Shown piece by piece: positions 35,975 to 45,008 of a stretch of 45,008 bases of DNA. The position numbers were made by a program, and so were the translations under genes. A model generated the notes under the pieces. The model worked only from the letters and a program-made list of their open reading frames with translations. It made no database searches and was not told the origin of the DNA. Source of the DNA: Gnetum montanum (taxonomy: Eukaryota > Streptophyta > Gnetopsida > Gnetales > Gnetaceae); the NCBI GenBank assembly GCA_015680685.1, contig MNCI01014441.1:216242-261249 (forward strand). The letters run 5' to 3'. The first letter of the stretch is position 1. Every line of letters starts with the position of its first letter.

Positions 35975-37127
35975 CTTTGTAAAGCCTTCTTTGGTGAATT
36001 GCATTGACTTTCAACATCATTACATCCATTTGTCCAGAAAAGCATGTCATTTCTAATAGCAAAAAGAAAAAAGAAATTTTAAAAAGCATCAAGCACAATC
36101 AATAGTTATTGATTTGGCAAGAATTACTAGTTATTCTTAATGTAGTATGGGATACATAATGAGATTAAACTAGGAACCTTAGAACTAGCTTGCAAGTTGT
36201 TCTTGTATAAGTGGTGAAAGCCTAGGTTTGTTCATTGATACATTTCTAGAAAGGAACTTAGACTAATAATTCCAAGAAGAATATAGATTATTATAACAAT
36301 TCCTAGTTTATGATTATAGTTATCATGTTCTCTAGTTAACGAGAGTAATTTATCTTTAACTACTTAGTTGGACATTAACAATAAGGTGTTATCCTAGTGG
36401 TACTAGTCTTGGCCTGGTAACTCCATGTCATAGGTTCATTTCTACTCAGTAGCACTAAGTTATAAACTTATATAAATCTTAGGGTGCACCTAAATTTCAA
36501 TTATTTCAAGTTCTAACACCTCCATAATATTAGACACTAAGATAAATTCAAGTTGTAGGCAACTTGTAGCTAACATCCTTAAAGCCAAGCTTGGGATGTT
36601 GACATATTTTATTATTAGATAGTATAGCCTATGCTTAACTTAGAATTAAACTAGATCCCTATGTATGTTCATTGATTAAATCATCATTATATATTTTTTT
36701 CTTTAGATATTATGCTACTAACATCTTGTAGTGATAAATATTTTTCAATTGATACCTATTTTTTGGGTTTCAAGGTTGCATTCCTTCTACAATTGGAGAA
36801 CGCTAACTCTTCTTACATATGTGCCTACCAAAATGCTAAAAGGATGATGACAAGATGAAAAAACCATAAACAATATAGATTAATCAACTATTACATTTTT
36901 ATATTAGAGCATGATAGAAAATCATCCATTGAAGTTTATTTGAGTTTTACAAATAGTTACAAGTATGAAAGATTTAGACAAGTTAAGATTTTGGAGCAAT
37001 AAAAAAGTTTTGTATTTTTGGAATTGAATTGTGGTGGGATACAACCTATCAACATCAGATAAATGAGTTGAGGATTATACAATGAAAATAAAACAAAAGG
37101 AAAACATTTATTTTAGTGAATGTTTAT
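35975..37127. repeat. Unknown AT-rich repeat, copy b
   Basis: It aligns with copy a and is cut at 37127 by the A3 5' LTR; copy a continues across the matching point (near 35070), so A3 inserted into the repeat. Confidence 0.65.
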
Positions 37128-37136
37128 TGATGGGAC

Positions 37137-37250
37137 ACGATATCGCATGGGCCGCGATATCGTGTACGCGATATCACGTCCAATGTGATATCGCATCCCC
37201 CGCAATATTGCGTCTTCCCCTACGATATCACGTACGTGATATCATGGTCA
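37137..37250 (+). promoter_or_regulatory. GATATC palindrome cluster in the A3 U3
   Basis: At least six GATATC words lie in about 110 bp, many within longer palindromes. GATATCACGTACGTGATATC at 37224-37243 is a perfect 20-bp palindrome, ending about 19 bases before the TATA box. Worn versions stand at the same place in the A2 LTRs. A protein-binding or hairpin role is inferred. Confidence 0.6.
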
Positions 37251-37261
37251 GCCACCATATC

Positions 37262-37269
37262 TATAAATA
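37262..37269 (+). promoter_or_regulatory. TATA box of the A3 5' LTR
   Basis: TATAAATA just downstream of the palindrome cluster. Confidence 0.65.
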
Positions 37270-38125
37270 AGAGGCAGTGCTCCCCTTATTCATGATCCTA
37301 GGCTAGAAGTAGGGAAACTTTGGCAAATTGATCACTCCAGAGATAGAATATTTTCCATGTGCCCGTAGTAGGAGTCCCCAAGTGAACAGATCTTTATTCG
37401 AGCAACATTGTACCTGAACGCAAGTTGTGTACGGAAATAAAGATGATCTTTGTGGATAGACCTTGCAGTGCATGGAATAGGATTTATTACATGTTATTTC
37501 TTACCTGTTATTTATTACCCTGTAGTAGCGCGGCATGAGTACGACTTGATTATTGGCATTTATGGATGTGTACGGCTAATCAAGGAATCAGCTGCTCATC
37601 GTGATTAGATTCTCTCACCCTCAACTCCTAGAATGTGGAATGAGTACGACTTGATTATGAGCATATAAGGATGTGTACAGCTAGTCAAGGAACGGATGCT
37701 CATTACACTTAGGCTAGTTAGATTCCTTAGGACATCAACTTTGAGCACGTGCATTACGCGTGGTGATCCCAGTGACGATTAGCGTTTGGTAGCCGCGGTT
37801 GCATAGTTCAAGGTATGTAAGGTAAGTGGGAATGGATGCTGACACTAGTTAATTTAGACTTAGTTCATTAGTTAGATTTAGTTAGTTTCTCAACCCTTCA
37901 CCTCAATAGCATAGGAGAAAAATAGAAAAGACCATAAAAATCATATACCTCGGACTTACTTAACCATACACCATGACAACCACAAGTAAGTCTAAGAAGA
38001 CAACAAATGATTAACCCCAAGTGTTCCATGGGGTGTGTATGCATTTAGTTTGTGGAGTTCGACCAGATCACACGTGCTACACTTATTTCATATGGTTGAG
38101 TGTAGGGGTACCTTCCACTCATCAT

Positions 38126-38143
38126 TGGCGTTGTTGCCAGGGA
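38126..38143 (+). other. A3 primer-binding site (tRNA-Asp type)
   Basis: TGGCGTTGTTGCCAGGGA differs from the complement of plant tRNA-Asp (TGGCGCCGTTGCCGGGGA) at three positions, all C-to-T or G-to-A. Confidence 0.85.
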
Positions 38144-38266
38144 CTAAGTGTTTGTGCACCAAATAGAACATAAAGGATATTACTCACATCGTTTTGAGCC
38201 TTAACAAACCTTCAGGTTAATCAAAAGAGAAAATTTATATAACGGTAAATTAGCACACCGATAAAA

Positions 38267-41040
38267 ATGCCTTCTTCTCATAAGAGCAACTCACCACCTA
38301 AGGACCATACATGAGATAGTCAGCAACATAAAATACATAACCAAAATCAGCCAATGAATCAACAATATAAGATAACATATAATCATCCTGATGAGTATAT
38401 CCCTAACTTTACTTTTATTCTTTATCAAGACGAACAACTGCAGTGGAGATATTTGCAAGGTAACATTGTGTTACCCCTAGATCGATTAGTCCCTAACATG
38501 CTCTTCCGTGTCTTGGCACAGATTGGCATACAAGAACTATTTGTTGAATACGTTGTTGAAGATTTTGACATGAGGGATTATTATCCCACAAATGCACAAC
38601 GTATGAGGGACTTAAGGTAGGAGATTCAACATACTTTTTTGAAGGGCAAAGCCCTATACATCCTTAGCGAAATAGGAGATGAGGAACCCCTTATCATGGG
38701 TTCTCTAACAAATGATGTTCCCCCTCCTAACGATGGTGAGGAGGTTGGATATCAGAACCTACGATCAACGATACATATCCCTGGTTCTGATGCCCGTGAA
38801 CACCAACCGTTCATAGAGGGAACAACCACTCATGCTAAGGATAGGCACTTAGATTGTCACCACGATCAGGGCCATAGTAACCAAAGAGAAGGCAAGAAAC
38901 ATCGTTATGGCGATGGTTCCCCTTCTTCTTCTCCTTCATCCCATCACTCACCCTTTCCTTCCACATCTGGGCATAGCCATCATGGATACAACAAAGAGGA
39001 TAAAGGTAGACAAAATGAGAGACCTTGACAGGAAAGTCAAGACAGAGGACAAGGGCAAGGACATAAGGAGAGTAGGGAACAATGAAGACATCACAGGAGT
39101 CATGAAAGAGATGATCATGACGAGCCCCTACTCGCAACCCAAAGTATGCTTGACATAACAGAGGAAATTAGGATTCCCACAAAGCATTTAAAAGATAGTT
39201 AGATCAAACGCTTAGACATGAACAATATCCCACGATTTGAAGGGGGATACAATGCTGATCCAAAAAATCATTTACAGGCATTCCATTATGCCTGCGCCTT
39301 GAAAAATATAGAAAATGAGTGGCAAAAACTTAAGTCATTTCCAAGGACACTCACCAAATAAGCAGAGAGTTGGTACTGGTCCTTAGAACCAGAAACCATC
39401 AGGAGGTGGAGTACGATGCTAGAACTCTTCAACGATAAGTATCAGATGTACTCTAGAGTGTCCAATTTGCATAAGCAGATCCAAGGCTGGAAACAAGGTA
39501 CATATAAACCCTTGGATTCTGCCATGGCCTGCTAGTACACATTGTTACATCATTTCCTGGGCCATGGGTACGCTCAGCAGGATCAACTTCGCCTCATTAT
39601 GGATGGGCTAAGGCATGAAACTAGAAGAACCCTTGGAACTTATGCCCAAAGGAGACTCTCACAACTTAGAGCCCATGAAGTTCATAGCTTGTTGGAACAA
39701 GTAGCACAAGAAGAAGTTCAGCTACCAAAAAGGGAAAGTGCAGAAGAATACAATTGCAATCCCTCCCTTTGAAAGAAGGGAGTGAAATTTTTTGATGAGG
39801 AGGATGAGTCACCACTCGAAGAGTTGGTGAACCAAAAAACCTTGTCGATCCAAAAATTAACAACTGAAGTATCAGCTAAGATGGACCAATTGTGGGATTC
39901 TTTAGACTCCAGACTTGAAAGTGTCTTGAAAATTGTAGAGGATTCTAAGGAAGAATGAAGTAGTGACAAAGGTAAGGCAAAGTGAAGAGATTCAGGCCCT
40001 GCACATAACAAGGGTAAGGGGAAAATCATTATCTCCAATGAGGCTGTGGACTCTGACACAGACGATGACGATGAATGTGAGATCTACCACTATGACCATC
40101 CTAAAGGATGTTATCCAATTATCTCACATCTACAGGAGTCTGGGGTGTATGCGCTAAATCCAAGACTTAACCAACGGCAAACACCCTGCAGGTTATCTTA
40201 TCCACAAGGTAACCCAAGGCATTTCCACCAACCACTAACGTATTATCCTAGTGGAACTCCACCACAGCCCATCGAATAGCATCAGCAGTGGCAATACCCA
40301 CAGTCATGGGGGATGCCACCGCCAACATAACAGTACCCTTACCAACAGCCCGATCCTTATGGTTATTATGTGTAGCAGTCAATTTCCCTAGGTGACTCTA
40401 TGGGTCACATAAACCCTCCACATTACTACTGAGTTTAGGAGTATTTTAGGACTCCTTCTCCTTTGAGAAATGCTCCATACCCACACTATCCTCCAAATCC
40501 ATCTGCATCTCTTGCGCCAGTAGTCCCACTGCCAACTTCTTCAACAAAGCCTAAAGTAATTCCCACTCAACCACGATAACCCAACACTGCGAGGGCTCCC
40601 AATCCTCAATTTCAAGTTGGTTCTAACAATCATACACCAAAAAGACCTTTCCTTAGGACCAGCAATCCAACCAAACCCTCGCCTTCACAAGCAATTGAGC
40701 ATCTAAACACCTCCATACCAAATAAGGTTTTGAGAAACCCTTCAACAGAGAAATCATGCCCAATGCATACAATTATGTTAACACATACAGTAACCGACTG
40801 GATCAAGGTCGGCCACCTTCCAAAGAAATTATCGAATCTGAGAGTCCCCCTAGTTTACCTCCAAGTTGCTGGGAAAGAACCCCATAAGGCTCTCCTCGAC
40901 TCAGGCTCCGAAGTCAACTTAATCTCATAAGAACTGTATAAAACCTGGAACCTGCCTCTACTCAAGAAGAGAAATATTTGCCTAGAGCTAGCTGATCAGT
41001 CCATCACTGTTCCTTTGGGATAGGTTGAGGACATTGTTAC
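38267..41040 (+). pseudogene. gag: A3 gag-protease, one frame with stops, cut by an insertion
   Basis: From ATG 38267 (MPSSHKSNSPP) a single frame runs to 41040 without a shift, broken by roughly a dozen or more stops. It holds a Ser-His rich part (about 38900-38990), the gag core RLDMNNIPRFEGGYNADPKNH (about 39211-39270) and MLELFNDKYQ, an acidic patch DSDTDDDDECE near 40050, a QYP-rich part (about 40280-40375) and the retropepsin motif LLDSGSEVNLIS with Asp at 40898-40900, then LELADQSITVPLG and VEDIVT. The last two are typical of Athila protease. The frame shows that gag and pro were one ORF in this family. The family Z LTR starts at 41041. Confidence 0.87.
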
Positions 41041-41073
41041 TGTTGGCGACCGTTTGGGACGTGACCGCCAACA
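41041..41073. repeat. 33-bp near-palindrome at the family Z terminus
   Basis: TGTTGGCGACCGTTTGGGAC and the following 13 bases read almost the same on the other strand (TGTTGGCG at one side, CGCCAACA at the other). The first copy has it at 236-268. Confidence 0.75.
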
Positions 41074-42355
41074 AGTGTCCTCGAATAGGATTTAGGTGCA
41101 TGCTGGTCTCTGGCAACACCAAGGGCTAGATACCTCCAAATAAACTCAGTAGTTAATGTGAGTATTTGTGTGTGCTGTTGCGGCATGCAGTTGTGAGAAA
41201 TGTAACGATTGCGTTGTGTGTAAACTACAAATGACTTACTTTAAAGAGATTCAGCAAACTTTGCCAAGTACTGTGAGTTGTTGAAAGCTTCATATTTTGT
41301 TCAACTGCCTAGTCTACGCGGTCCTTATAATACCTACTTGTAACAAATAAAATTTTGCAAAAACATTTGAGCACAACTCTACAAATCTACTCCTAATTTT
41401 CCCCAGAGAAAGAGATAGTTCCACAAGAAAACTAGAAATAGAGCAAGATTCGATGGAAATAAGCAGAAAAGAAAAGAAAGCAGATTTGTGTAGACCTCAA
41501 ATATTTAAACAAGGTAAAATGACACGAGTAAACACTTCGCAATAAAGCTATCCCAAATTCAATATCTACGAATTGTTCAAACTTCCAAGGCTCAAACAAG
41601 CAATATCTTCAAGACAATCCTACTATGCTACCAAAAATTGCTGCGTAAACTACCACGTACGAGACTCCATTTTGACTAGATAATAGATGTCAACGATTGC
41701 ATTCAAACAGAACCTTTAAAAGACTTGACAATTTCTGATTGAAATACCACGGGAATTCACTTTAAAGATAAAAAGAAGCTATTCTGGTCCCATCAAAATA
41801 CCAAAGATTTTCTGAACCCTCTCGACTACTGAATTGTTCAACGGCGTGACTACAAACAGAGGCTCTCTTACAACAATCCCAATAGCAGTTCCCACACGTT
41901 GCACAATAACAAAATTTACTACTAAAATGCTCTTAAGGCTTTTAAACACAAGCACTTCTATGGCAAAATTTTAATAGAAATTTCTATCGGGCAACAAGAA
42001 CAGTAAGAGCAATCTAAAAATCCCAAAATTACTTGCCAAGGATGATACTATCTAAACCACTAGCTAAACAATTTAAACAAAACAAAAAATGAAATGCATA
42101 ACTCACAGGACCATGACAAAGAGGCTGAAATCTTTACTCTAGCAAGCCATCTTGCAAGCAATCGTTCACAATTTCTTTACAAAGCTCTTCTCAAGACCTC
42201 AAGTATGTCTCCGAGTGAGAGCCCAAGTGTGATCCCAATGTCTTCTCAAAAGTGTGATGTATGAGACCTCCCAAAAGTCCTAAAAAAATTGAGATTCAAA
42301 TTGAGATTCTTCCTTCTAATTTTCCCCCTCCTTCTCCCTTTTGGCCTTTGAAGCC

Positions 42356-42363
42356 TTTTTATA
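42356..42363 (-). promoter_or_regulatory. Putative TATA box of family Z LTR
   Basis: On the minus strand CCCTATAAAAAGGCTTC has the form of a plant core promoter. No comparable site with flanking LTR features was found on the plus strand. Confidence 0.5.
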
Positions 42364-42751
42364 GGGTTCAAAGGTAGGTAGGGAAGTTACATATTTAAAA
42401 ATATCTCACCTAACGTCTCTCCCAAGTAACTTGGCCAACCAATTAGGAGATTACTTGCCCAACAAGTTAGGAGGTTCCTTTCCCAACAAGTTAGGTAAGT
42501 TACAACAATTTTGGGTGGTTTCAACCACCAAAGAGATAAAAAGGTTGTAGCTGACAAGTGTCTAGTCCATGTATGACATTAGGTAAATATCCCTTGAATT
42601 TTTGTCTTTGAATATATTTTTATATAGAGGTATCCAATATTTGAATACCAAAATACCAGATTATATTCAAACAAATTGATTTAGGAAATGGCCGATGAAA
42701 GAAAATATACTTTTATAAAGAAAATATAATTTTCCAAAGTTATTAGTATGC

Positions 42752-43521
42752 AGTTAAACTAATTGCCCGATAGTTTTTTCTGTGCGCAGCCCATCTCCGC
42801 AGCTTCTGCTTCACTCCACCAAACTTGTCTCGTCCACTATTTTTGCCGCCACTACTCTGCCTTGGACTTCAATCAATCTGGAAAATGTGGAATAGTCAAA
42901 ACCCAGCCAGATCATGTCAATCGTGAGTGAGTTTCCCGCTGGCTGCACCTCCTGCTACCAGATCTGCTGCCGCTGATCTTCCACTTGCTGCTGACTTTTT
43001 TGCGCCCACTACTAATCTGTGCACGTGACCGAGGCTTCTCTTCTACTGCCGCTGATCTTCCGCGTGCACGCAGTCCTTCTTTTCGCTACTGTTGCTCTGC
43101 TATCGTTGCTTTTTCCACCACTGCTCTGCTGGAAATTTTGATTCTGACTCAAAACCCTACAAACCCTTACTACAAAAACCTGCGAAAAACCCTGATGGCC
43201 TCACTACGTCATGGCCATTTTCATGAACGCCGTGGTCGCGCGTTTCTGTCGGCATACATAGACAATGTCGTGCCAGTGCCACCGCCATCCTCTCTGCCGG
43301 CGCCCATTGTATTTTTTTTCGACCACCACACTGGCCTTGAACTCTGTCGGCCGCTGCTCTATTGGAAATTTTGGGTGTCGTTGCCCTACAACCCTGAGGA
43401 TCCCGTGACACGTGGTTGTGGTGAGGATTGATAGTGTCATCATTGCCAATGAGCATCTCGTACTTATCACGGTGGGTGAAGTTGGTGCACTCGTACGGGG
43501 AGTGGCCTTTGGCAGAGTAGG
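42752..43521 (+). other. GC-richer leader-like stretch before a gag fragment
   Basis: An open frame of 148 residues (42985-43431, plus) covers the middle. It is rich in Leu, Ala, Pro and Arg and I recognise no domain. Two short direct repeats stand out: CTGCCGCTGATCTTCC at about 42969 and 43046, and a word near CTGCTCTGCTGGAAATTTTG at 43123 that returns at about 43353. This suggests an untranslated leader or low-constraint N-terminus expanded by duplication. A real plant exon cannot be excluded. Confidence 0.35.
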
Positions 43522-43970
43522 TCAGATGTCGAGGCAACGGTTCTAGAAACATGACATAGTTTTGCAAAAATATATTTCTGATGCAAAGATTCGGATGGAA
43601 TTCTTCATGCATTCACCACCAGTATTTGATGGAGGTAAGCCCAGGAAATGGGTTACTGAAATTGAGAAGGTTTTCCAGAGAATGAAGATCAGAAGCGAGC
43701 AAAAGGCTATGTTGGCTGTGTTGCAGCTACGTGGAAAGGAATTCCAATGGTGGCAGACTGCGAGAAAGAAGTATCCTGAGCCTCCCACATGGAAATATTT
43801 TTAGAAAGCATTTGATTAGAGACACAGCCGCTTCTTCATGGATGATGAGATTGCTAAATCTAACTAGATCCATATCTTTGATGAAGACAAACAATCACAA
43901 ATATGGCTTCCGTATTTCCCAAGGAATTTACCAATTACAAGGCATTTGTGTTAGGTTTGTAAAATAAAAC
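43522..43970 (+). pseudogene. gag: Ty3/gypsy gag fragment, different family
   Basis: Starting near ATGTCGAGG at 43526 and past a stop, the frame 43562-43804 reads MEFFMHSPPVFDGGKP, WVTEIEKVFQRMK and LQLRGKEFQWWQTARKKYPE, then PTWKYF and, after a stop and a shift, FMDDEI. This is the core of plant retrotransposon gag proteins and differs clearly from A and B gag. The match fades after about 43880. It is on the opposite strand to the family Z promoter, so it need not belong to that element. Confidence 0.75.
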
Positions 43971-44803
43971 ATATGATATGTTTCCTTTGTAGTAACATAT
44001 ATTTATTTTTATTGCTCCCTTATGTCAACATAGCAGCACGTACAACAATGTTGTGGTAGGGGTGGTGGACTGGTAGGCCATACATGAGTGGCTAAGATGG
44101 CAAGAAAATGGTTTTAAAACAAATTACATGGTCATCACTCCAAGGATAATAGGTAAAAGGAACTTATAAAATTAAAAAATGAAATGAAATTTTATTTTGG
44201 CTGAGAGGCTAACTCATCTTGCAGGATAGTGGGGAGGGGGAGTGGATTTGTCGCCTAGCCCAACCGAATTAACTTTGATGATGCCAACTTTGGAGCTCCG
44301 CTGGAGCGCTAGAAAGGCACCTATGATGGTGGCCCATGCTTCAACTATAATAACAAGCTCATTGGCATGTGCTTCTTGTTCCCAACAATGCATCTACTTA
44401 CAAGACCATCATTTCTCCCCAAAATGAAATCATACGAGAGTTTGAAACTCTCTTATCTTTTTATTCTTTGAAATTTGAATTCTTCACTAAAAAGAACATA
44501 ATTCTCCTTGAACAATTTCAGTTCATTAGAATTCTGTACCTCACTATTTGCAAATAAGTCCACCTATTCCATGAAATGGCCAAAATGTTCCAACATTTCT
44601 GCCCCCTTTAAAAGCTTAAAAAAATTTATGCATGCCTCGTTTTAAAACTAAACTATACTTAAAGCTTTCATCGAACTTTTTACAGTTGAAATGATAAATA
44701 TTTTTGGAGGAAAATTTCCATCAAACATAAGATTTGGTGGTATAAAAACCTCATTCCTAACAAAACAAACAAACCGAACATTAGTAAGTCCTTTGTTCAT
44801 GGA
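43971..44803. other. Unassigned tail
   Basis: Both strands give short pieces that read smoothly, for example minus LFKENYVLFSEEFKFQRIK at about 44530-44470, but none long enough to name. No LTR border seen. Confidence 0.3.
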
Positions 44804-45007
44804 CTATTCTTGAGATGGAAAGAGAATGGGGAGGATTACGCTGGTAGGAATCCTCATATCTCTAACCCTCTCATAAGCAATATTTCTATTACTTTTTGGC
44901 TCACTGGAGCTTTCAACTTGATCCTCTTGAGATTTGTCTTCAGCAATCCTCTCATCTTCTTTCCCAAATGAATTCTCATTTTCTTGGAGTGTACAAATTT
45001 TGTTTTC
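44804..45007 (-). CDS. Open frame running off the window, unknown
   Basis: From the window end to a TAG at 44806-44804 the minus strand has 67 sense codons. The peptide is acidic and Ser-rich first (NENSFGKEDERIAEDKSQED), then reads ERVRDMRIPTSVILPILFPS. No start is visible because it enters from outside. It could be an exon, or gag-like sequence of another element. The plus strand in the same place is broken by stops. I recognise no domain. Confidence 0.3.
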   Translation of the reverse strand, partial: ENKICTLQENENSFGKEDERIAEDKSQEDQVESSSEPKSNRNIAYERVRDMRIPTSVILPILFPSQE

Positions 45008-45008
45008 A

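Larger units (their letters stand above)
37128..38124 (+). repeat. A3 5' LTR
   Basis: It starts TGATGGGACACG and ends CACTCATCA directly before the primer site. It is longer (997 bp) than the other A LTRs, partly through a duplication at 37533-37710 of a unit starting ATGAGTACGACTTGATTAT with period near 105 bp. Confidence 0.88.
37128..41040 (+). mobile_element. A3: 5' part of a third Athila-like element
   Basis: LTR, tRNA-Asp primer site and gag-pro follow in order and in one frame, ending inside the protease where a family Z LTR is inserted. It has far fewer stops and keeps CpG-rich palindromes in U3, so it is the youngest A copy here. The rest of pol and the 3' LTR are not seen in the window. 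Confidence 0.88.
41041..42751 (-). mobile_element. Family Z LTR, second copy (right edge uncertain)
   Basis: The left end TGTTGGCGACC begins inside the A3 protease. Bases 41041-41310 match the reverse complement of 1-268. On the minus strand TATAAAAA at 42363-42356 is followed by a long GC-poor leader-like stretch that ends at 41041, so I read promoter and U5 leftward. A small repeat of about 25 bp (CCCAACAAGTTAGG and variants, 42430-42505) lies in the putative U3. The edge at 42751 is a guess from CA followed by GTTAA, resembling GTTAC before 41041. A3 does not resume on the right. Confidence 0.5.

Noticed and set aside
38835-39137. Minus-strand open frame 38835-39137 and plus-strand 38907-39158
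   Set aside because: Both are out-of-frame readings of the Ser/His-rich part of A3 gag.
1-41310. The inverted 268-bp sequences at 1-268 and 41041-41310 as terminal inverted repeats of one 41-kb DNA transposon
   Set aside because: The ends face outward in the wrong sense: each borders A-family coding sequence on the side inside the window, and the second copy continues as an LTR-like unit with a promoter. Two separate insertions fit better.
41041-42751. Simple solo LTR with target duplication GTTAC/GTTAA
   Set aside because: Only four of five bases match and the A3 protease does not resume to the right, so the right border is unproven.
43157-43612. Minus-strand open frames 43157-43612 and 43204-43470
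   Set aside because: They are shadows of the GC-richer stretch and of the plus-strand gag; no domain, and they cross the gag start.

Overview
The window is intergenic DNA of a land plant with a large, repeat-packed genome. It is built almost entirely from long Ty3/gypsy LTR retrotransposons of two plant lineages, Athila-like and Tat-like. They sit inside one another and are riddled with stop codons, mostly from C-to-T and G-to-A changes. The very long LTRs, old copies kept structurally whole and absence of any recognisable host gene suggest a gymnosperm-like genome; that taxonomic guess is an inference. No tRNA, rRNA or CRISPR array was seen. All coordinates and base counts were made by eye.

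Layout. Bases 1-268 are the end of a long terminal repeat (family Z) joined to the RNase H region of an Athila-like element, A1. A1 is cut inside its integrase by a Tat-like element, B1 (804-28907). B1 has LTRs of 1728 and 1674 bp and a perfect 5-bp target duplication CTAGG (799-803 and 28908-28912). A1 resumes at 28908 and ends with its 3' LTR at 32818. Inside B1, between primer-binding site and gag, lies a second Athila-like copy, A2 (2683-12739), with its own LTRs, primer site, gag-pro-pol and target duplication CTAA(T/G). This gives a three-level nest, A2 in B1 in A1. Without A2, B1 is about 18 kb.

B1 carries gag (with a 54-bp in-frame tandem repeat), protease, an unusual 5.4-kb insert, reverse transcriptase, RNase H, a second archaeal-type RNase H and integrase. 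The insert holds a decayed antisense reading frame (19800-17265, minus strand) in about six exons; two introns keep GT-AG borders and the same phase. It is the most unusual object here. Short arrays of the word CCTAAACTAGC and its variants lie on both sides of it and again in the 3' untranslated region.

From 32819 to 37127 there is AT-rich DNA with two diverged copies of one unknown repeat. A third Athila-like copy, A3 (37128-41040), gives the cleanest LTR, primer site and a gag-pro read in one frame. It is cut in the protease by a second family Z LTR (41041 to about 42751), whose promoter points left. Beyond lie a GC-richer stretch, a gypsy gag fragment on the plus strand (about 43522-43970), and an unidentified tail with a short open frame on the minus strand running off the window.

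None of the elements can be active as read: catalytic residues are lost in several domains and every coding region has stops. In function they are selfish elements: gag forms particles, protease, RT, RNase H and integrase copy and insert the DNA, and the LTRs supply promoter and polyadenylation signals.
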